Source: JBFLVU01 sp037444825
GTDB lineage: Bacteria > Acidobacteriota > UBA4820 > DSQY01
Assembly: GCA_037444825.1 (NCBI GenBank)
Contig: JBBILR010000007.1
Location: 1-64,000, forward strand
Length of the DNA: 64,000 nt
Direction of reading: 5' to 3'
Numbering within the stretch: the first letter of the stretch is position 1; every line of letters begins with the position of its first letter. Positions 32,856 to 41,860 of the stretch are shown here, one piece after another. Position numbers and translations under genes: made by a program. The notes below the pieces were generated by a model. The model had not been told where the DNA came from. It worked only from the letters and a program-made list of their open reading frames with translations, and searched no databases.

Positions 32856-33475
32856 GGCGACTCCTGCGGAAGTAGGGCCTGCAGACGCTCCACCAGCCGC
32901 TCCATGGCCTCCCGAAGGGCGGGCAGGCCGGTGCCGAAGAGGCGGCCCGGCGTCAGCGCCAGCCGGAGCCGCCCATCCACCCAAACCTCCTCCGGAGCGA
33001 GGTCCAGGCAGCCCGGCCTTACTTCCAGGGGCGGAAAGAGGGCGTTGATGACGAACTCCCCCAGGGAGGAGGCGCCCACCGCCCCGCCCGCGTCGTGGAC
33101 CCCAAGGACGAAGGCCGCCACCTCCGGGCGGACCCGGGGAGGCTCGGGGGCCCCGAAGTTCTCCAGCAGGGTTTTCACGGCTCCTTGCCCACCCGGAATA
33201 ATCAAGAGGGACAGGAGCTTGGGGGATAATTCCTCGAGCGGAAACAAGCGTCCGGGGCAGAGGCGGGCGGCCTCCTGAAAGGCCTTGCGGCTCTCGCCCT
33301 CCTGCTCCTCCCCCGAGGTGTGGTCCACCACGTGGAGCTGGGGGGCGTCGGGGGCCAGAACCACCGCCTGGAAGCCACGCCTCTCCAGGGCTTCCAGCAG
33401 GAAGACCGTTTCGAAGGGGTCGGAACCGTCGTAGGCCCCGGCCCCCGAGAGGAGAAGGCCGGCCCGGCGTTTCAC
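32852..33475 (-). CDS. elbB: ElbB-like DJ-1/PfpI-family protein lacking the usual cysteine
   Basis: A 207-residue protein resembling E. coli ElbB (isoprenoid-linked glyoxalase-type DJ-1 protein): LLLSGAGAYDGSDPFET, VVLAPDAPQLHVVDHTSGE, LSLLIIPGGQGAVK. Where ElbB has GFMCIAP with the nucleophilic Cys, this protein reads VGASSLG, so the Cys is absent. It may bind rather than catalyse. The GTG start at 33475 overlaps the DHH gene as GTGA, and its stop overlaps moaD the same way. Confidence 0.75.
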   Translation of the reverse strand: MKRRAGLLLSGAGAYDGSDPFETVFLLEALERRGFQAVVLAPDAPQLHVVDHTSGEEQEGESRKAFQEAARLCPGRLFPLEELSPKLLSLLIIPGGQGAVKTLLENFGAPEPPRVRPEVAAFVLGVHDAGGAVGASSLGEFVINALFPPLEVRPGCLDLAPEEVWVDGRLRLALTPGRLFGTGLPALREAMERLVERLQALLPQESP

Positions 33476-34461
33476 GGCCTTCCCTCCAGCGCGGCCACCG
33501 CCGCCGCGACGATGGTCTTCTCCGCTTCGGCAAGAGGCAGGTCCAGGCGGACGCCGGCGGCGTTGGGGTGGCCTCCCCCGCCCCAGGGGGCCACGAAGCG
33601 GTCGATGGCGAAAGCCCCCCGGGAGCGGCAGGAGACCTTCGTGGTCCGCTCGGAAACTTCCTTGAAGTAGAAACCCGCCACCACGCCGTCCAGGAGAAGG
33701 GTGTAGTTGACGAGGTCGTCGGCGTCTTCGAAGGAAGCCCCCACGCGCTTCAGCATGGCCCTCTCCACCCGGATCCAGGCCACCTTGCCGCCGGGGGAGA
33801 GGCGGAGCGAGGAGAGAACCTCTCCGGTGAGCCGGAGGCGCTGGGGGCTGATCCGCTCGTAGAGTTCGGTGTAGATCCGCTGGGGGTCTATGCCGCACTC
33901 CAGAAGCCGGGCGAGGAGGAGGTGGGTCCTGGGCTGCACCCCCGGGTACCGAAAACCGCCGGTGTCGGTGTGGATGGCCACGTAGAGCGGTTCGGCCGTG
34001 TCCCGCGTGAGCCCGACCCCCAAATTCTCGAGGATTCGGGCGGTCACCTCCCCCGTGGCGCAGGCGCTGGTGTCCAGGAGGTAGTGGACGCCGGGGGCGG
34101 TCTCCAGACGGTGGTGGTCCACCACCAGGATGCCGTCGCTCTCCCGGGCCAGATCCAGGACGCCCCCCAGGCGGTCGAAGGCCCCCATGTCGAGCACCAC
34201 GGTCAGGGCGCCCCGGAAGAGGCGCAGAGGGTCCTTGACCTCCTTGAGCACGAGGATTTCCCGCGGGTGGCGGAGGAGGAAGCGGAGGTTGGAGGGCAAG
34301 GGGGTGGGGTTCACCACCGCCACCTCGCACCCCAGGCCGTGGAGCCCCCGGGCGAGCGCCAGTTCGCTCCCCACCCCGTCCCCGTCGCAGGAGATGTGGG
34401 TGGTGAGCACGAACTTCCGGTGGCTCCGCAAGAGGTCGAGGGGGTCCTTGTCCGGCCGCAT
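33472..34461 (-). CDS. nrnA: DHH-family phosphoesterase (NrnA-like nanoRNase / pAp phosphatase)
   Basis: A 329-residue DHH/DHHA1 protein. Metal ligands: DGDGVGS (D26, D28), VVLDMGAFDRLGG and VVDHH in the DHH domain, with GGGGHPNAAG in the DHHA1 domain near residue 295. NrnA degrades 2-5-base RNAs and pAp. It leads a four-gene group with elbB, moaD and moaE. Confidence 0.85.
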   Translation of the reverse strand: MRPDKDPLDLLRSHRKFVLTTHISCDGDGVGSELALARGLHGLGCEVAVVNPTPLPSNLRFLLRHPREILVLKEVKDPLRLFRGALTVVLDMGAFDRLGGVLDLARESDGILVVDHHRLETAPGVHYLLDTSACATGEVTARILENLGVGLTRDTAEPLYVAIHTDTGGFRYPGVQPRTHLLLARLLECGIDPQRIYTELYERISPQRLRLTGEVLSSLRLSPGGKVAWIRVERAMLKRVGASFEDADDLVNYTLLLDGVVAGFYFKEVSERTTKVSCRSRGAFAIDRFVAPWGGGGHPNAAGVRLDLPLAEAEKTIVAAAVAALEGRP

Positions 34462-34537
34462 CGCCGCTCCTTCGTGAACGCGCCATGCTACCGGATTCGA
34501 GGCCGGCCTTCAACCGCTGCCGTAGAGAAACGAGGGT

Positions 34538-35158
34538 CTAACCGACGTGTCGCAGGAGAAGGGCGTGGAGTTCGGCCAGCTCCAAGGGTTTCTGAAGGTA
34601 ATCGTCCACCTTGAAGACCTTCATGGCCTCCACCCGGTACTTGGCGGCGGTGTAGACGGAGGTCATGACGGCCACCTTGATCTCCCGCGTCTCGGGGTCT
34701 TCCTTGAGGCGCCGGGCCATTTCCCGCCCGTCCAGCTTGGGCATGAGGGCGTCGGTGATGACCAGGTCCGGCCGGAAGGCCCGAGCCATCTCCAGGCCCT
34801 CCAAGCCGTTCCCGGCGACGATGACGTTGTAGCCCAGTTTTTCAACGGCCGAGGTGACCATCTGCCGGACGTCGGGGTCGTCCTCCACCACGAGGACCAA
34901 AGGATGGAGATCCTCGCCGGGTGCGCCTTTCTTGGAAGGACCGGGCGCTTCGCCGGGGCTGGGGGCCCTGCGCTTCCAGAGGCTGTCCGGAGCGGAAGCC
35001 CAAAACTTCTGCTTGAAAGCGCGGGAAGCCTTGCAGAAGCACTTCAGGCAGTGGGGGCAGACCAAGGTGCGGGAGGCCACCAGGCAGGAGCACCAGGCGC
35101 TCTCCAGGGCGTCGAAGGGATTGCCGCAGTTGGGACAGACCACCTCGTACGAAGCCAC
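34538..35158 (-). CDS. Response regulator with N-terminal zinc-ribbon cysteine cluster
   Basis: A 206-residue protein. Residues 1-50 have a Cys-rich module (VVCPNCGNPF, WCSCL, LVCPHCLKCFC), likely binding zinc. A Pro-rich linker follows, then a receiver domain (about 85-206) with VVEDDPDV, phospho-Asp in DLVITDALMPKLDG, AVMTS and LQKP. There is no DNA-binding domain. The start GTG at 35158 is chosen because the zinc module begins there; its ribosome site is weak. No kinase is nearby. Confidence 0.7.
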   Translation of the reverse strand: MASYEVVCPNCGNPFDALESAWCSCLVASRTLVCPHCLKCFCKASRAFKQKFWASAPDSLWKRRAPSPGEAPGPSKKGAPGEDLHPLVLVVEDDPDVRQMVTSAVEKLGYNVIVAGNGLEGLEMARAFRPDLVITDALMPKLDGREMARRLKEDPETREIKVAVMTSVYTAAKYRVEAMKVFKVDDYLQKPLELAELHALLLRHVG

Positions 35159-35238
35159 GAGACCCCGCCTTTCCAAAGGCCTGCTGGCCCAAATGTACCG
35201 GCCCTGAATACGGATTTCAAGGGGGTCCTCGGCCGGGC

Positions 35239-36681
35239 CTACCGCCGCGCCAGCGCCCTCGCCCCCGCCGTCAGGACCTCCCAGGCCTCCCGGACGTGGC
35301 GCTCCTCCGTGTGGGTCTGGCCCACGGAGAGCCGGAGCCAGTAGCGGTCCCCCACCCGGGTGTGGGTCAGAAAGACCCGCCCCTCGGCGTTGACCCGCTC
35401 CAGCAAGGCCTCGCTGAGGCGGTCCTCCCCCCGGAGGCGGAAGCAGACCAGGTTCAGGGGCGGATCCTTGAGGAGCTCGAACTCGGCCGATTCCCGCACC
35501 CACCCCGCGAAGAGACGGGCCAGGGCGACGTGGCGCCTCAAGTGGGCCCGCAGGCCGGTAAGGCCGTAGCTCCTCAGGACGAACCAGAGCTTGAGGGCTC
35601 GAAAACGCCTTCCCAACGGAATCTGCCAGTCCCGGTAGTCAATGACCTCCCCGGAGAGGCTGGCCCGGTTCCGGAGGTACTCGGGCAGGATGGAAAGGGC
35701 CGAGACGAGGGCCGAGCGGTCCCTCACGTAGAAGGCGTCGCAGTCGAAGTTGGTGAAGAGCCACTTGTGGGGGTTGAAGCAGTAGCTGTCGGCGCGCTCC
35801 AAGCCGGCGAGCAGAGGGCGGAACTCCGGGCAGAGGGCCGCCGAGCCGGCCATGGCGCCGTCCACGTGAAACCAGAGGCCCTCCCTCTGCGCCACGCCCC
35901 CCATGGTCTCCAGGGGATCCACGGCGTGGGTGGAGGTGGTTCCCACCGTCGCCGCAAGGAAGAAGGGGGTGAAGCCCCGGGCCCGGTCCCGGGAGACGGC
36001 ATCTTCCAGGGCGTCCACTCGCAACGCTTGGGAATCGTCCACGGGGAGGAGGCGGAGACGCTCCCGCCCCACCCCCGCCACCCCCAGGGCCTTCACGACG
36101 CTGGAATGGGCCTCGGTGGAGGCGTAGGCCGTGAGGTTTCCCGGCGCCCCCTCCCGGTTGGAGCGGCCGCCGGTGGCCCGCTCCCTCGCCGCCACCACGG
36201 CGCAGAGGGCCGCGCTGGAGGCCGAATCCTGGATGACGCCGCCCCCCGAGGAGGTGGACCGGAAGGACTCCGGAAGGCCCATGGCCTCCTGAAACCAGTC
36301 CAGGATTAGCGTCTCCAGTTCGGTGCAGGCCGGGCTGGTGCTCCACAGCATGCCCTGAACCCCGAGGCCTGCGCTGACCAGTTCGCCGAGGACCGACGGC
36401 CCCGAGACGTTGGCGGGGAAGTAACCGAAGAAGCGCGGGGACTGCCAGTGGGTGACGCCGGGAAGGATTTTCCGGTCCAGGTCCTCGAGGACCCGCTCGA
36501 AGGGCTCCGGCTGCTCGGGGGGGTGTTCGGGGAGACTCTTCCGGACGTCGCCGGGCTTCAAAGGTGACTGGACGGGGAAGGTCTCCACGCGCTCCCAGTA
36601 CTCGGCCACCCAGTCCACCAGCGCGTGGCCGTAGCGCCGGAACTCCTCCGGCGTCATGTGGTAGCGCTCTTCGTCAGCCAT
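35239..36681 (-). CDS. Aromatic-L-amino-acid decarboxylase family (PLP, group II)
   Basis: A 480-residue group II decarboxylase. PLP lysine in CFNPHKWLF (about residue 306), stacking His in STEAHSSVVKA, and Asp of HVDGAMAG (usually HVDAAYAG). The opening TPEEFRRYGHALVDWVAEYWE and the HWQSPRFFGYFPAN block are typical of tyrosine, tryptophan and phenylalanine decarboxylases. Its product would be an arylamine. The ATG at 36681 overlaps the methyltransferase gene by 8 bp, so the two are coupled. Confidence 0.88.
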   Translation of the reverse strand: MADEERYHMTPEEFRRYGHALVDWVAEYWERVETFPVQSPLKPGDVRKSLPEHPPEQPEPFERVLEDLDRKILPGVTHWQSPRFFGYFPANVSGPSVLGELVSAGLGVQGMLWSTSPACTELETLILDWFQEAMGLPESFRSTSSGGGVIQDSASSAALCAVVAARERATGGRSNREGAPGNLTAYASTEAHSSVVKALGVAGVGRERLRLLPVDDSQALRVDALEDAVSRDRARGFTPFFLAATVGTTSTHAVDPLETMGGVAQREGLWFHVDGAMAGSAALCPEFRPLLAGLERADSYCFNPHKWLFTNFDCDAFYVRDRSALVSALSILPEYLRNRASLSGEVIDYRDWQIPLGRRFRALKLWFVLRSYGLTGLRAHLRRHVALARLFAGWVRESAEFELLKDPPLNLVCFRLRGEDRLSEALLERVNAEGRVFLTHTRVGDRYWLRLSVGQTHTEERHVREAWEVLTAGARALARR

Positions 36682-37348
36682 GGCGTCCCTCCTCGCCCCG
36701 ACGGATCCCGACGAGAAGCCCGTCGGCCGTGGGGATACAGACGGTCCGAAAGAAACGGACGCTCTCTTCGTGGAAGCGCCGGACGGCTTCGGCCCCCGGG
36801 TCCTCCTCGAGGAGGCGGCCGAATAAGAAGGCGTTGTCGGCGAGGAGAAGGCCCCCGGGCCGCAGGTGGGCCGCCGCCCAGCGCCCGTAGGCGTCGTAGT
36901 TTCCCTTGTCGGCGTCCAGAAAGACGGCGTCGAAGGGACCCTCCCCCTCCAATTTCGGCAGGAGGGCGAGCGCCTCCCCGACGAGGACGGTGACCTTCCC
37001 CGAAAGGCCCGCCGCCTCCAAGGTTCTCCTCGCCAGGGCAGCGTGCCTGCCGGACTTCTCCAGGGTCCAGAGGCGCCCTCCCGAAGGCAAGGCCCTCGCC
37101 ATCCAAAGGGCCGAGTAGCCGGCGAGGGTGCCGATCTCCACCACCCGCCGCGCCCCGGCCAGCCGGAGGAGGAGCTCCAGAAGCCTTCCCTCCAGGGGGG
37201 CCACCTGGATGGCGGGGATTCCCTCCCGTTCCGGCGCCCCGAAGGCCTCTTGAAGAAAGGCGTCGTGGGGGGCGTGGAGGGCCTCCGCCCACCGCAGGAT
37301 CTCGGGGGAATGGTAGGCGCGGCCATTCCGGGAGCGGGGGTCGGCCAC
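36674..37348 (-). CDS. SAM-dependent O-methyltransferase (COMT / caffeoyl-CoA type)
   Basis: A 224-residue class I methyltransferase of the Methyltransf_3 family. SAM site VVEIGTLAGYSALWMA (about residues 69-84). Metal site FLDADKGNYDAY (about 142-153) with the later ADNAFLFGR. The family methylates catechol or similar hydroxyls with Mg2+. It starts at GTG 37348. Its overlap with the aromatic decarboxylase suggests methylation of an aromatic amine or its precursor (inference). Confidence 0.85.
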   Translation of the reverse strand: MADPRSRNGRAYHSPEILRWAEALHAPHDAFLQEAFGAPEREGIPAIQVAPLEGRLLELLLRLAGARRVVEIGTLAGYSALWMARALPSGGRLWTLEKSGRHAALARRTLEAAGLSGKVTVLVGEALALLPKLEGEGPFDAVFLDADKGNYDAYGRWAAAHLRPGGLLLADNAFLFGRLLEEDPGAEAVRRFHEESVRFFRTVCIPTADGLLVGIRRGEEGRHG

Positions 37349-37351
37349 GGC

Positions 37352-38140
37352 TCAGCGCCTCTCCGGCGGCACCATGGGCCTCAGGGCCAGGGCCGTCAAG
37401 GCGGTGAAGGGCCTCCGCGGAATGAGCCGGCCCAGGAAGGCCGCCGCCTTGTTGGAGAGGCCCGTGACGAGGGTGGTCTTCCGTCCCAAGGCCCGGAGCG
37501 CCGCCGCCACCACCGGGCCCGCCTCCATGGAGGCCCCGCCCCCGGCGCTCCCCGCCACCTGGCCGAACTCGGTCTTGGTGGCGCCGGGGCAGAGAACCAG
37601 GATGTCCACACCATGCCGTTTCAGCTCGTAGGCCAGGGCCTCGCCGAGGAGGAGGTCGAAGCCCTTGGTGGCGCCGTAGGCCCCCATGTACGGGCAGGCC
37701 TGGAAACCCGCCAGGGAGGCCGTGACCACCAGCCCTCCCCTTCCCCGGGCCGCCAGGCGCCGCCCGAAACGGTGGGCCACCTGCAGGACGGCCAGGCAGT
37801 TGAGCCGGACCATCTCCTCCAGGCGCTTCAGGTCCTGGTCCAGAAAGAGGCCCATGGCGCCGAAGCCGGCGTTGTCCACCACGAGTCCCACGTCCAGATC
37901 CGACGTGGCGGCGTCCAGCTCGTCCACCGCCCCTTCCCGCGCCAGGTCCAGAACCACCGGTCTCGCCGCGACGCCGTGCTTTGCCGAAAGCTCGGCGGCG
38001 AGCCCTTCGAGGCGCTCCTTCCGCCGGGCCACGAGAACCAGGTTCAGACCGTGCGCCGCCAGCCTCCTCGCGAACTCCTCGCCGAGGCCCGCCGAGGCGC
38101 CGGTCACCACCGCCCAGGGTCCGTACCGTCGGGTGTCCAT
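37352..38140 (-). CDS. Short-chain dehydrogenase/reductase
   Basis: A 262-residue classical SDR. NAD(P) site VVTGASAGLGEEFARRLA, NNAG-like VVDNAGFGAMG, catalytic Ser in VTASLAGF and YGATK for Tyr/Lys. Arg residues after the second strand favour NADPH. Substrate unknown. The ATG at 38140 follows GGGAGGAG. It lies just upstream of the methyltransferase on the same strand (3 bp gap), so it may belong to the same unit. Confidence 0.85.
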   Translation of the reverse strand: MDTRRYGPWAVVTGASAGLGEEFARRLAAHGLNLVLVARRKERLEGLAAELSAKHGVAARPVVLDLAREGAVDELDAATSDLDVGLVVDNAGFGAMGLFLDQDLKRLEEMVRLNCLAVLQVAHRFGRRLAARGRGGLVVTASLAGFQACPYMGAYGATKGFDLLLGEALAYELKRHGVDILVLCPGATKTEFGQVAGSAGGGASMEAGPVVAAALRALGRKTTLVTGLSNKAAAFLGRLIPRRPFTALTALALRPMVPPERR

Positions 38141-38197
38141 GGCTCCTCCCACAGGAGGCGCATTGTCTCAGGGGAGGACGGGGCGCGGCAAGGTCCG

Positions 38198-38860
38198 TCA
38201 GGAAAGCCGCGTGAGGTGGCGCTCCACTTCCCGGCACGCCTGGGTGAGGATCTCCACGGCCCCGGCCGTCCCCAGGCGGGAGGTGTCCAGGCAGAGGTGG
38301 TAGTTGCCGAGATCCTGCCAGGCGAGGCCCGAGGCGGCCTTCACGAAGCGCTCCCGGTCCTGGTCGCACTGTTCCACCACCTCGCGGGCCTCGTCCAGGG
38401 AGCCCAGGCGGTAGATCTTCTGGACCCTTCGAACCCGGTCCGGGAGGGGGGCGTGGAGGAACACCGAGAGGTGTCCGGGAAGGCCGGCCAGGACCGCGAA
38501 GGAGGCGCGGCCCACGATGACGGCGGGCCCCCGCTCCGCCGCCTGGCGCATGATGGTCTTCTGCATGTCGAAGAGGTCCATGTCGTCCACGGCGATGGGC
38601 GGGGGGATATACGGCGCCTCCGGAGCCCCGCCGGCGTAGGCCAGGCGGGTCCGTTCCCAAAAGCTGAGGTGCCGCTCGTCCAGGCTTTCCAGCGCCTCGG
38701 GGTCCCGCTTCAGCCTCCTGGCGGCTTCCACGAGGATCTCCCGGTCCAGGTAGCGGATACGCAAGCGTTCGGCCAGCCGCCTTCCCACGAGGCTTCCCCC
38801 CGCCCCCATGGTTCTCGCGATGGTCACCACGAGGTGATGGCTCGGCGCCCCCTCCGGCAT
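38198..38860 (-). CDS. Cytidylate kinase-like family protein
   Basis: A 220-residue P-loop protein of the Cytidylate_kin2 family. TIARTMGAGGSLVGRRLAE near the N-terminus is the modified Walker A, and VIVGRASFAVLAG plus RVRRVQKIYRL the later conserved parts. Family members resemble CMP kinase but their substrate is uncertain. The ATG at 38860 follows GAGGTGAACC. It is separated by 57 bp from the SDR downstream. Confidence 0.78.
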   Translation of the reverse strand: MPEGAPSHHLVVTIARTMGAGGSLVGRRLAERLRIRYLDREILVEAARRLKRDPEALESLDERHLSFWERTRLAYAGGAPEAPYIPPPIAVDDMDLFDMQKTIMRQAAERGPAVIVGRASFAVLAGLPGHLSVFLHAPLPDRVRRVQKIYRLGSLDEAREVVEQCDQDRERFVKAASGLAWQDLGNYHLCLDTSRLGTAGAVEILTQACREVERHLTRLS

Positions 38861-38958
38861 GGTTCACCTCCCATTCGGTTTGAGCTACATTATTCAATAT
38901 AAGGCCCCGCCTTTCCCCTTTTCAAGGAAAAGGCTTCGCCGAAGAGGCCCTCCGGGCG

Positions 38959-38964
38959 TATACT
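38959..38964 (+). promoter_or_regulatory. Candidate -10 for the SDR-ddl pair
   Basis: TATACT at 38959-38964, about 48 bp before the SDR start, in the divergent region between the kinase-like gene and the SDR. The -35 region is poor (TTCGCC about 17 bp upstream), so this is weak. Confidence 0.3.
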
Positions 38965-39012
38965 CTCCCGGGCGGTTTCCCCGAGAGGTCGCCCGGAGGG
39001 AGAGAAGACCCC

Positions 39013-39780
39013 ATGCCCAACCCCATCACCCTGATCACCGGAGCCAGCGCCGGCATCGGCGCCGCCTGCGCGCGGGCCTTCGCGCGGGCCGGCCACGACC
39101 TCATCCTCACCGCGCGGAGGCAGGAGCGCCTTCAAGAACTGGCCGCCGAGCTCTCCGGGGCCTTTTCGGTCGGGGTCCTGCCCCTCGTCCTGGACGTCCG
39201 GGACCGGAAGGCCGTGGAGGAGACCCTGGGCCGCCTGCCGAGGGACTTCGCCGAGGTGGAGGTCCTGGTCAACAACGCCGGCCTGGGGCGGGGCCTCGAC
39301 AAGCTCCACGAAGGGAACCCCGAGGAGTGGGACGAGATGGTGGACACCAACCTCAAGGGCCTTCTCTACGTGACCCGGGCGGTCCTCCCGGGCATGGTGG
39401 CCCGGGGCAAGGGACACCTCATCCAGATCGGGTCGGTGGCGGGCCGCGAGACCTATCCCGGCGGCAACGTGTACTGCGCCACCAAGTTCGCCGTGAAGGC
39501 CCTCTCCCGGGCCCTCAAGATGGACCTTCTGGGGACCCCCGTCCGCGTCTCCACCGTGGACCCGGGAATGGTGGAGACGGAGTTCTCCACCGTCCGCTTC
39601 CGGGGGGACCGGCAACGGGCCGCCAAGGTCTACGACGGCATGACCCCCCTCCGCCCGGAGGACGTGGCGGAGATCGTCCTCTGGGTGGCCCAGCGCCCGC
39701 CCCACGTGGACGTCACCGAGGTGGTGGTCATGCCCACCGACCAGTCGTCGGCCATGCTGGTCCACCGGAGGCAGCCGTGA
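39013..39780 (+). CDS. Short-chain dehydrogenase/reductase, YdfG-like
   Basis: A 255-residue SDR: LITGASAGIGAACARAFA, LVNNAGLGRGLDKLHEG, catalytic Ser in IGSVAGRETYPGG and YCATK. It closely follows YdfG/serine-3-dehydrogenase-type proteins, which act on 3-hydroxy acids with NADP. RRQER after strand two favours NADPH. Its stop overlaps ddl as GTGA. Confidence 0.85.
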   Translation: MPNPITLITGASAGIGAACARAFARAGHDLILTARRQERLQELAAELSGAFSVGVLPLVLDVRDRKAVEETLGRLPRDFAEVEVLVNNAGLGRGLDKLHEGNPEEWDEMVDTNLKGLLYVTRAVLPGMVARGKGHLIQIGSVAGRETYPGGNVYCATKFAVKALSRALKMDLLGTPVRVSTVDPGMVETEFSTVRFRGDRQRAAKVYDGMTPLRPEDVAEIVLWVAQRPPHVDVTEVVVMPTDQSSAMLVHRRQP

Positions 39781-40886
39781 AGATCCGCGTGGGGATCGTC
39801 TTCGGGGGCAAGAGCGGCGAACACGAGGTCTCCATCCTCTCCGCCCGCAACATCTTCGAGGCTTTGGACCGGGAGCGCTTCGAACCCATCCTGGTGGGCG
39901 TGGACCGGAGCGGCGTCTGGCGGCTCGGCCGCGACCTCTCCCTCCTTCGGGACCCCGACGACGCCCGGAGGGCGGCCATCGACCCCTCGGCCCCGGCGGT
40001 CCTTCCGGCCGGCGGGGGTTCGGGGCAGGCGGTCTTCCTGGACCTCGCCGAAGGAAAGGAGCGGGCCCGGGTGGACGTGGTCTTCCCCATCATGCACGGG
40101 ACCTTCGGGGAGGACGGCTGCCTGCAGGGGCTCCTGCGCTTCCTGGAGGTCCCCTTCGTGGGCGCGTCGGTTCTGGGCTCCGCCGTGGGCATGGACAAGG
40201 AGGTCCTCAAGCGCCTCCTGAGGGAGGCGGGCCTTCCCATCCCGCGGTATCGGCCGGTCCGCCAGGGGGAGAACACCGAGACGCGGCGGAAGGAGATCGT
40301 CGAGGCCCTGGGCCTCCCCCTCTTCGTCAAACCGGCCTGCCTGGGCTCCTCCGTGGGGATCACCAAGGTCAAGCGGGAAGAGGAGCTGGGGCCGGCATTG
40401 GAGACGGCCCTCTCCTTCGACACCAAGGCCCTGGTGGAGGAGGCGGTTTTCGGGCGGGAGATCGAGTGCGCGGTTCTGGGCAACGACGACCCCAAGGCCT
40501 CCCTCTGCGGGGAGATCGTCCCCAACCACGAGTTCTATTCGTACGAAGCCAAGTACCTGGACGAGAACGGCGCCGTCCTGAAGGCCCCCGCCGACCTCCC
40601 CGCCTGGCTCTCGGACCGCATCCGGGACCTCGCCGTGCGAACCTTCCGGGCCCTGCAGTGCGAGGGAATGGGCCGGGTGGACTTTTTCCTCAAGCGCGAC
40701 GGCACCGTCCTCGTCAACGAGATCAACACCCTCCCCGGCTTCACCCGGATCAGTATGTACCCCCGCCTCTGGGAGCTGACGGGGCTCCCCTACCCCGCCC
40801 TCCTCTCCCGCCTCATCGAGCTGGCCTTCGAACGGTTCCGCCGGGAGCAGGCCCTTCGAAGGGACCCGGGGCTTTCCGGCGGCTGA
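39777..40886 (+). CDS. ddl: D-alanine--D-alanine ligase
   Basis: A 369-residue ATP-grasp ligase making D-Ala-D-Ala for peptidoglycan. VGIVFGGKSGEHEVSILSA at the start, MHGTFGEDG, LGSSVGITKV, and VNEINTLPGFT near the C-terminus are family hallmarks. It starts at GTG 39777, overlapping the SDR stop. Length is normal. Confidence 0.93.
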   Translation: MKIRVGIVFGGKSGEHEVSILSARNIFEALDRERFEPILVGVDRSGVWRLGRDLSLLRDPDDARRAAIDPSAPAVLPAGGGSGQAVFLDLAEGKERARVDVVFPIMHGTFGEDGCLQGLLRFLEVPFVGASVLGSAVGMDKEVLKRLLREAGLPIPRYRPVRQGENTETRRKEIVEALGLPLFVKPACLGSSVGITKVKREEELGPALETALSFDTKALVEEAVFGREIECAVLGNDDPKASLCGEIVPNHEFYSYEAKYLDENGAVLKAPADLPAWLSDRIRDLAVRTFRALQCEGMGRVDFFLKRDGTVLVNEINTLPGFTRISMYPRLWELTGLPYPALLSRLIELAFERFRREQALRRDPGLSGG

Positions 40887-40901
40887 GGCGCCTCGAAAAG
40901 C

Positions 40902-41663
40902 TCAGGCGTTCAACACCACCCGGATGGGCAGGAAGGGGCCTTCCTGGAAGATCCGGATCACCCGCTGGCGCGCCAGTTCCAGAATGGCCAGGAAGGTGAC
41001 GATGACGTGGTGGCGCGTCATGGAGGCGTCGAAGAGTTCCACGAACAGGAGGGAGCCGTGGTGTTCCAGCCGCTCCAGCACGTCGTTGATGCGGCTGGCC
41101 AGGGTGATCTCCGGCACGAAGACCAGCCGCTCCTTCCGGTCCGCGGCCCGCTTGAGCACCCGCTGGAGGGCCTCCACCAGGTCGTAGAGGTCCACCTCGA
41201 AGCCCCCGTAATCCGGCTCCTCCGACTCCCCCGGGGCCCTCGCGAACTGGGCCGTGGAAACCGCCTGGCGCTCCTCCAGCAGGCGGGCCACCTCCTTGAA
41301 GCGCTGGTACTCGAGGAGCTGTTCCACCAGCGGCTGCCGGGGGTCCTCTGCGGGCTCCCCGCCCTCCTCCCGGACCACGGGCAGGAGCATGCGGCTCTTG
41401 ATGTGGACCAGGGTGGCCGCCATGAGGATGAAGTCCGCGGCCACGTCGAGGTCCAGCTCCCTCATGGCCTCCAGGTACGCCTCGTACTGGGCGGTGATCT
41501 CCACGATGGGGATGTCGGTGATGGAGAGCTCGTTCTTCTGGATGAGGTAGAGCAGGAGGTCCAGGGGCCCTTCGAAGACGGGCAGGCGGAAGCGGGGGGT
41601 CTTCTCCGCCTCTTCGGGCGGGACCGGGGGTCCGCTGGGCGGAACGAGAAGGGGGCTCTCCAC
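40902..41663 (-). CDS. scpA: Segregation and condensation protein ScpA
   Basis: A 253-residue kleisin of the SMC condensin complex. FEGPLDLLLYLIQKNELSI and ADFILMAATLVHIKSRMLLP match the N-terminal conserved blocks. The C-terminal winged helix covers VTFLAILELARQRVIRI. The GTG at 41663 has GGGAGG five bases upstream; in-frame ATGs further out add non-family sequence. scpB is not adjacent, since ddl converges from the left. Confidence 0.85.
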   Translation of the reverse strand: MESPLLVPPSGPPVPPEEAEKTPRFRLPVFEGPLDLLLYLIQKNELSITDIPIVEITAQYEAYLEAMRELDLDVAADFILMAATLVHIKSRMLLPVVREEGGEPAEDPRQPLVEQLLEYQRFKEVARLLEERQAVSTAQFARAPGESEEPDYGGFEVDLYDLVEALQRVLKRAADRKERLVFVPEITLASRINDVLERLEHHGSLLFVELFDASMTRHHVIVTFLAILELARQRVIRIFQEGPFLPIRVVLNA

Positions 41664-41814
41664 GGGCTCCTCCCGCGGAAGTGTACACCATCGGCGGAGA
41701 GGCGGGCCAGGCAAGAAGGATTTTGGACAGAAGCGGCCTTCGAAGCAGGGAATTCCGGTGATCCTTCTCACAAATCCCCCCCTTTTCCAGGCCCTTCATC
41801 GCAAAAAAGGCCGT

Positions 41815-41843
41815 TTGCCCCGGGGGGGAAAGGCCGTTAGAAT
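41815..41843 (+). promoter_or_regulatory. Promoter for the MoxR-Bat operon
   Basis: TTGCCC (41815-41820), a 17-bp spacer, then TAGAAT (41838-41843), five of six matches to the -10. The leader before the ATG at 41861 would be about 10-12 bases and carries GGGAGGAC. Confidence 0.5.
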
Positions 41844-41860
41844 CCCCGTGGGAGGACGGA

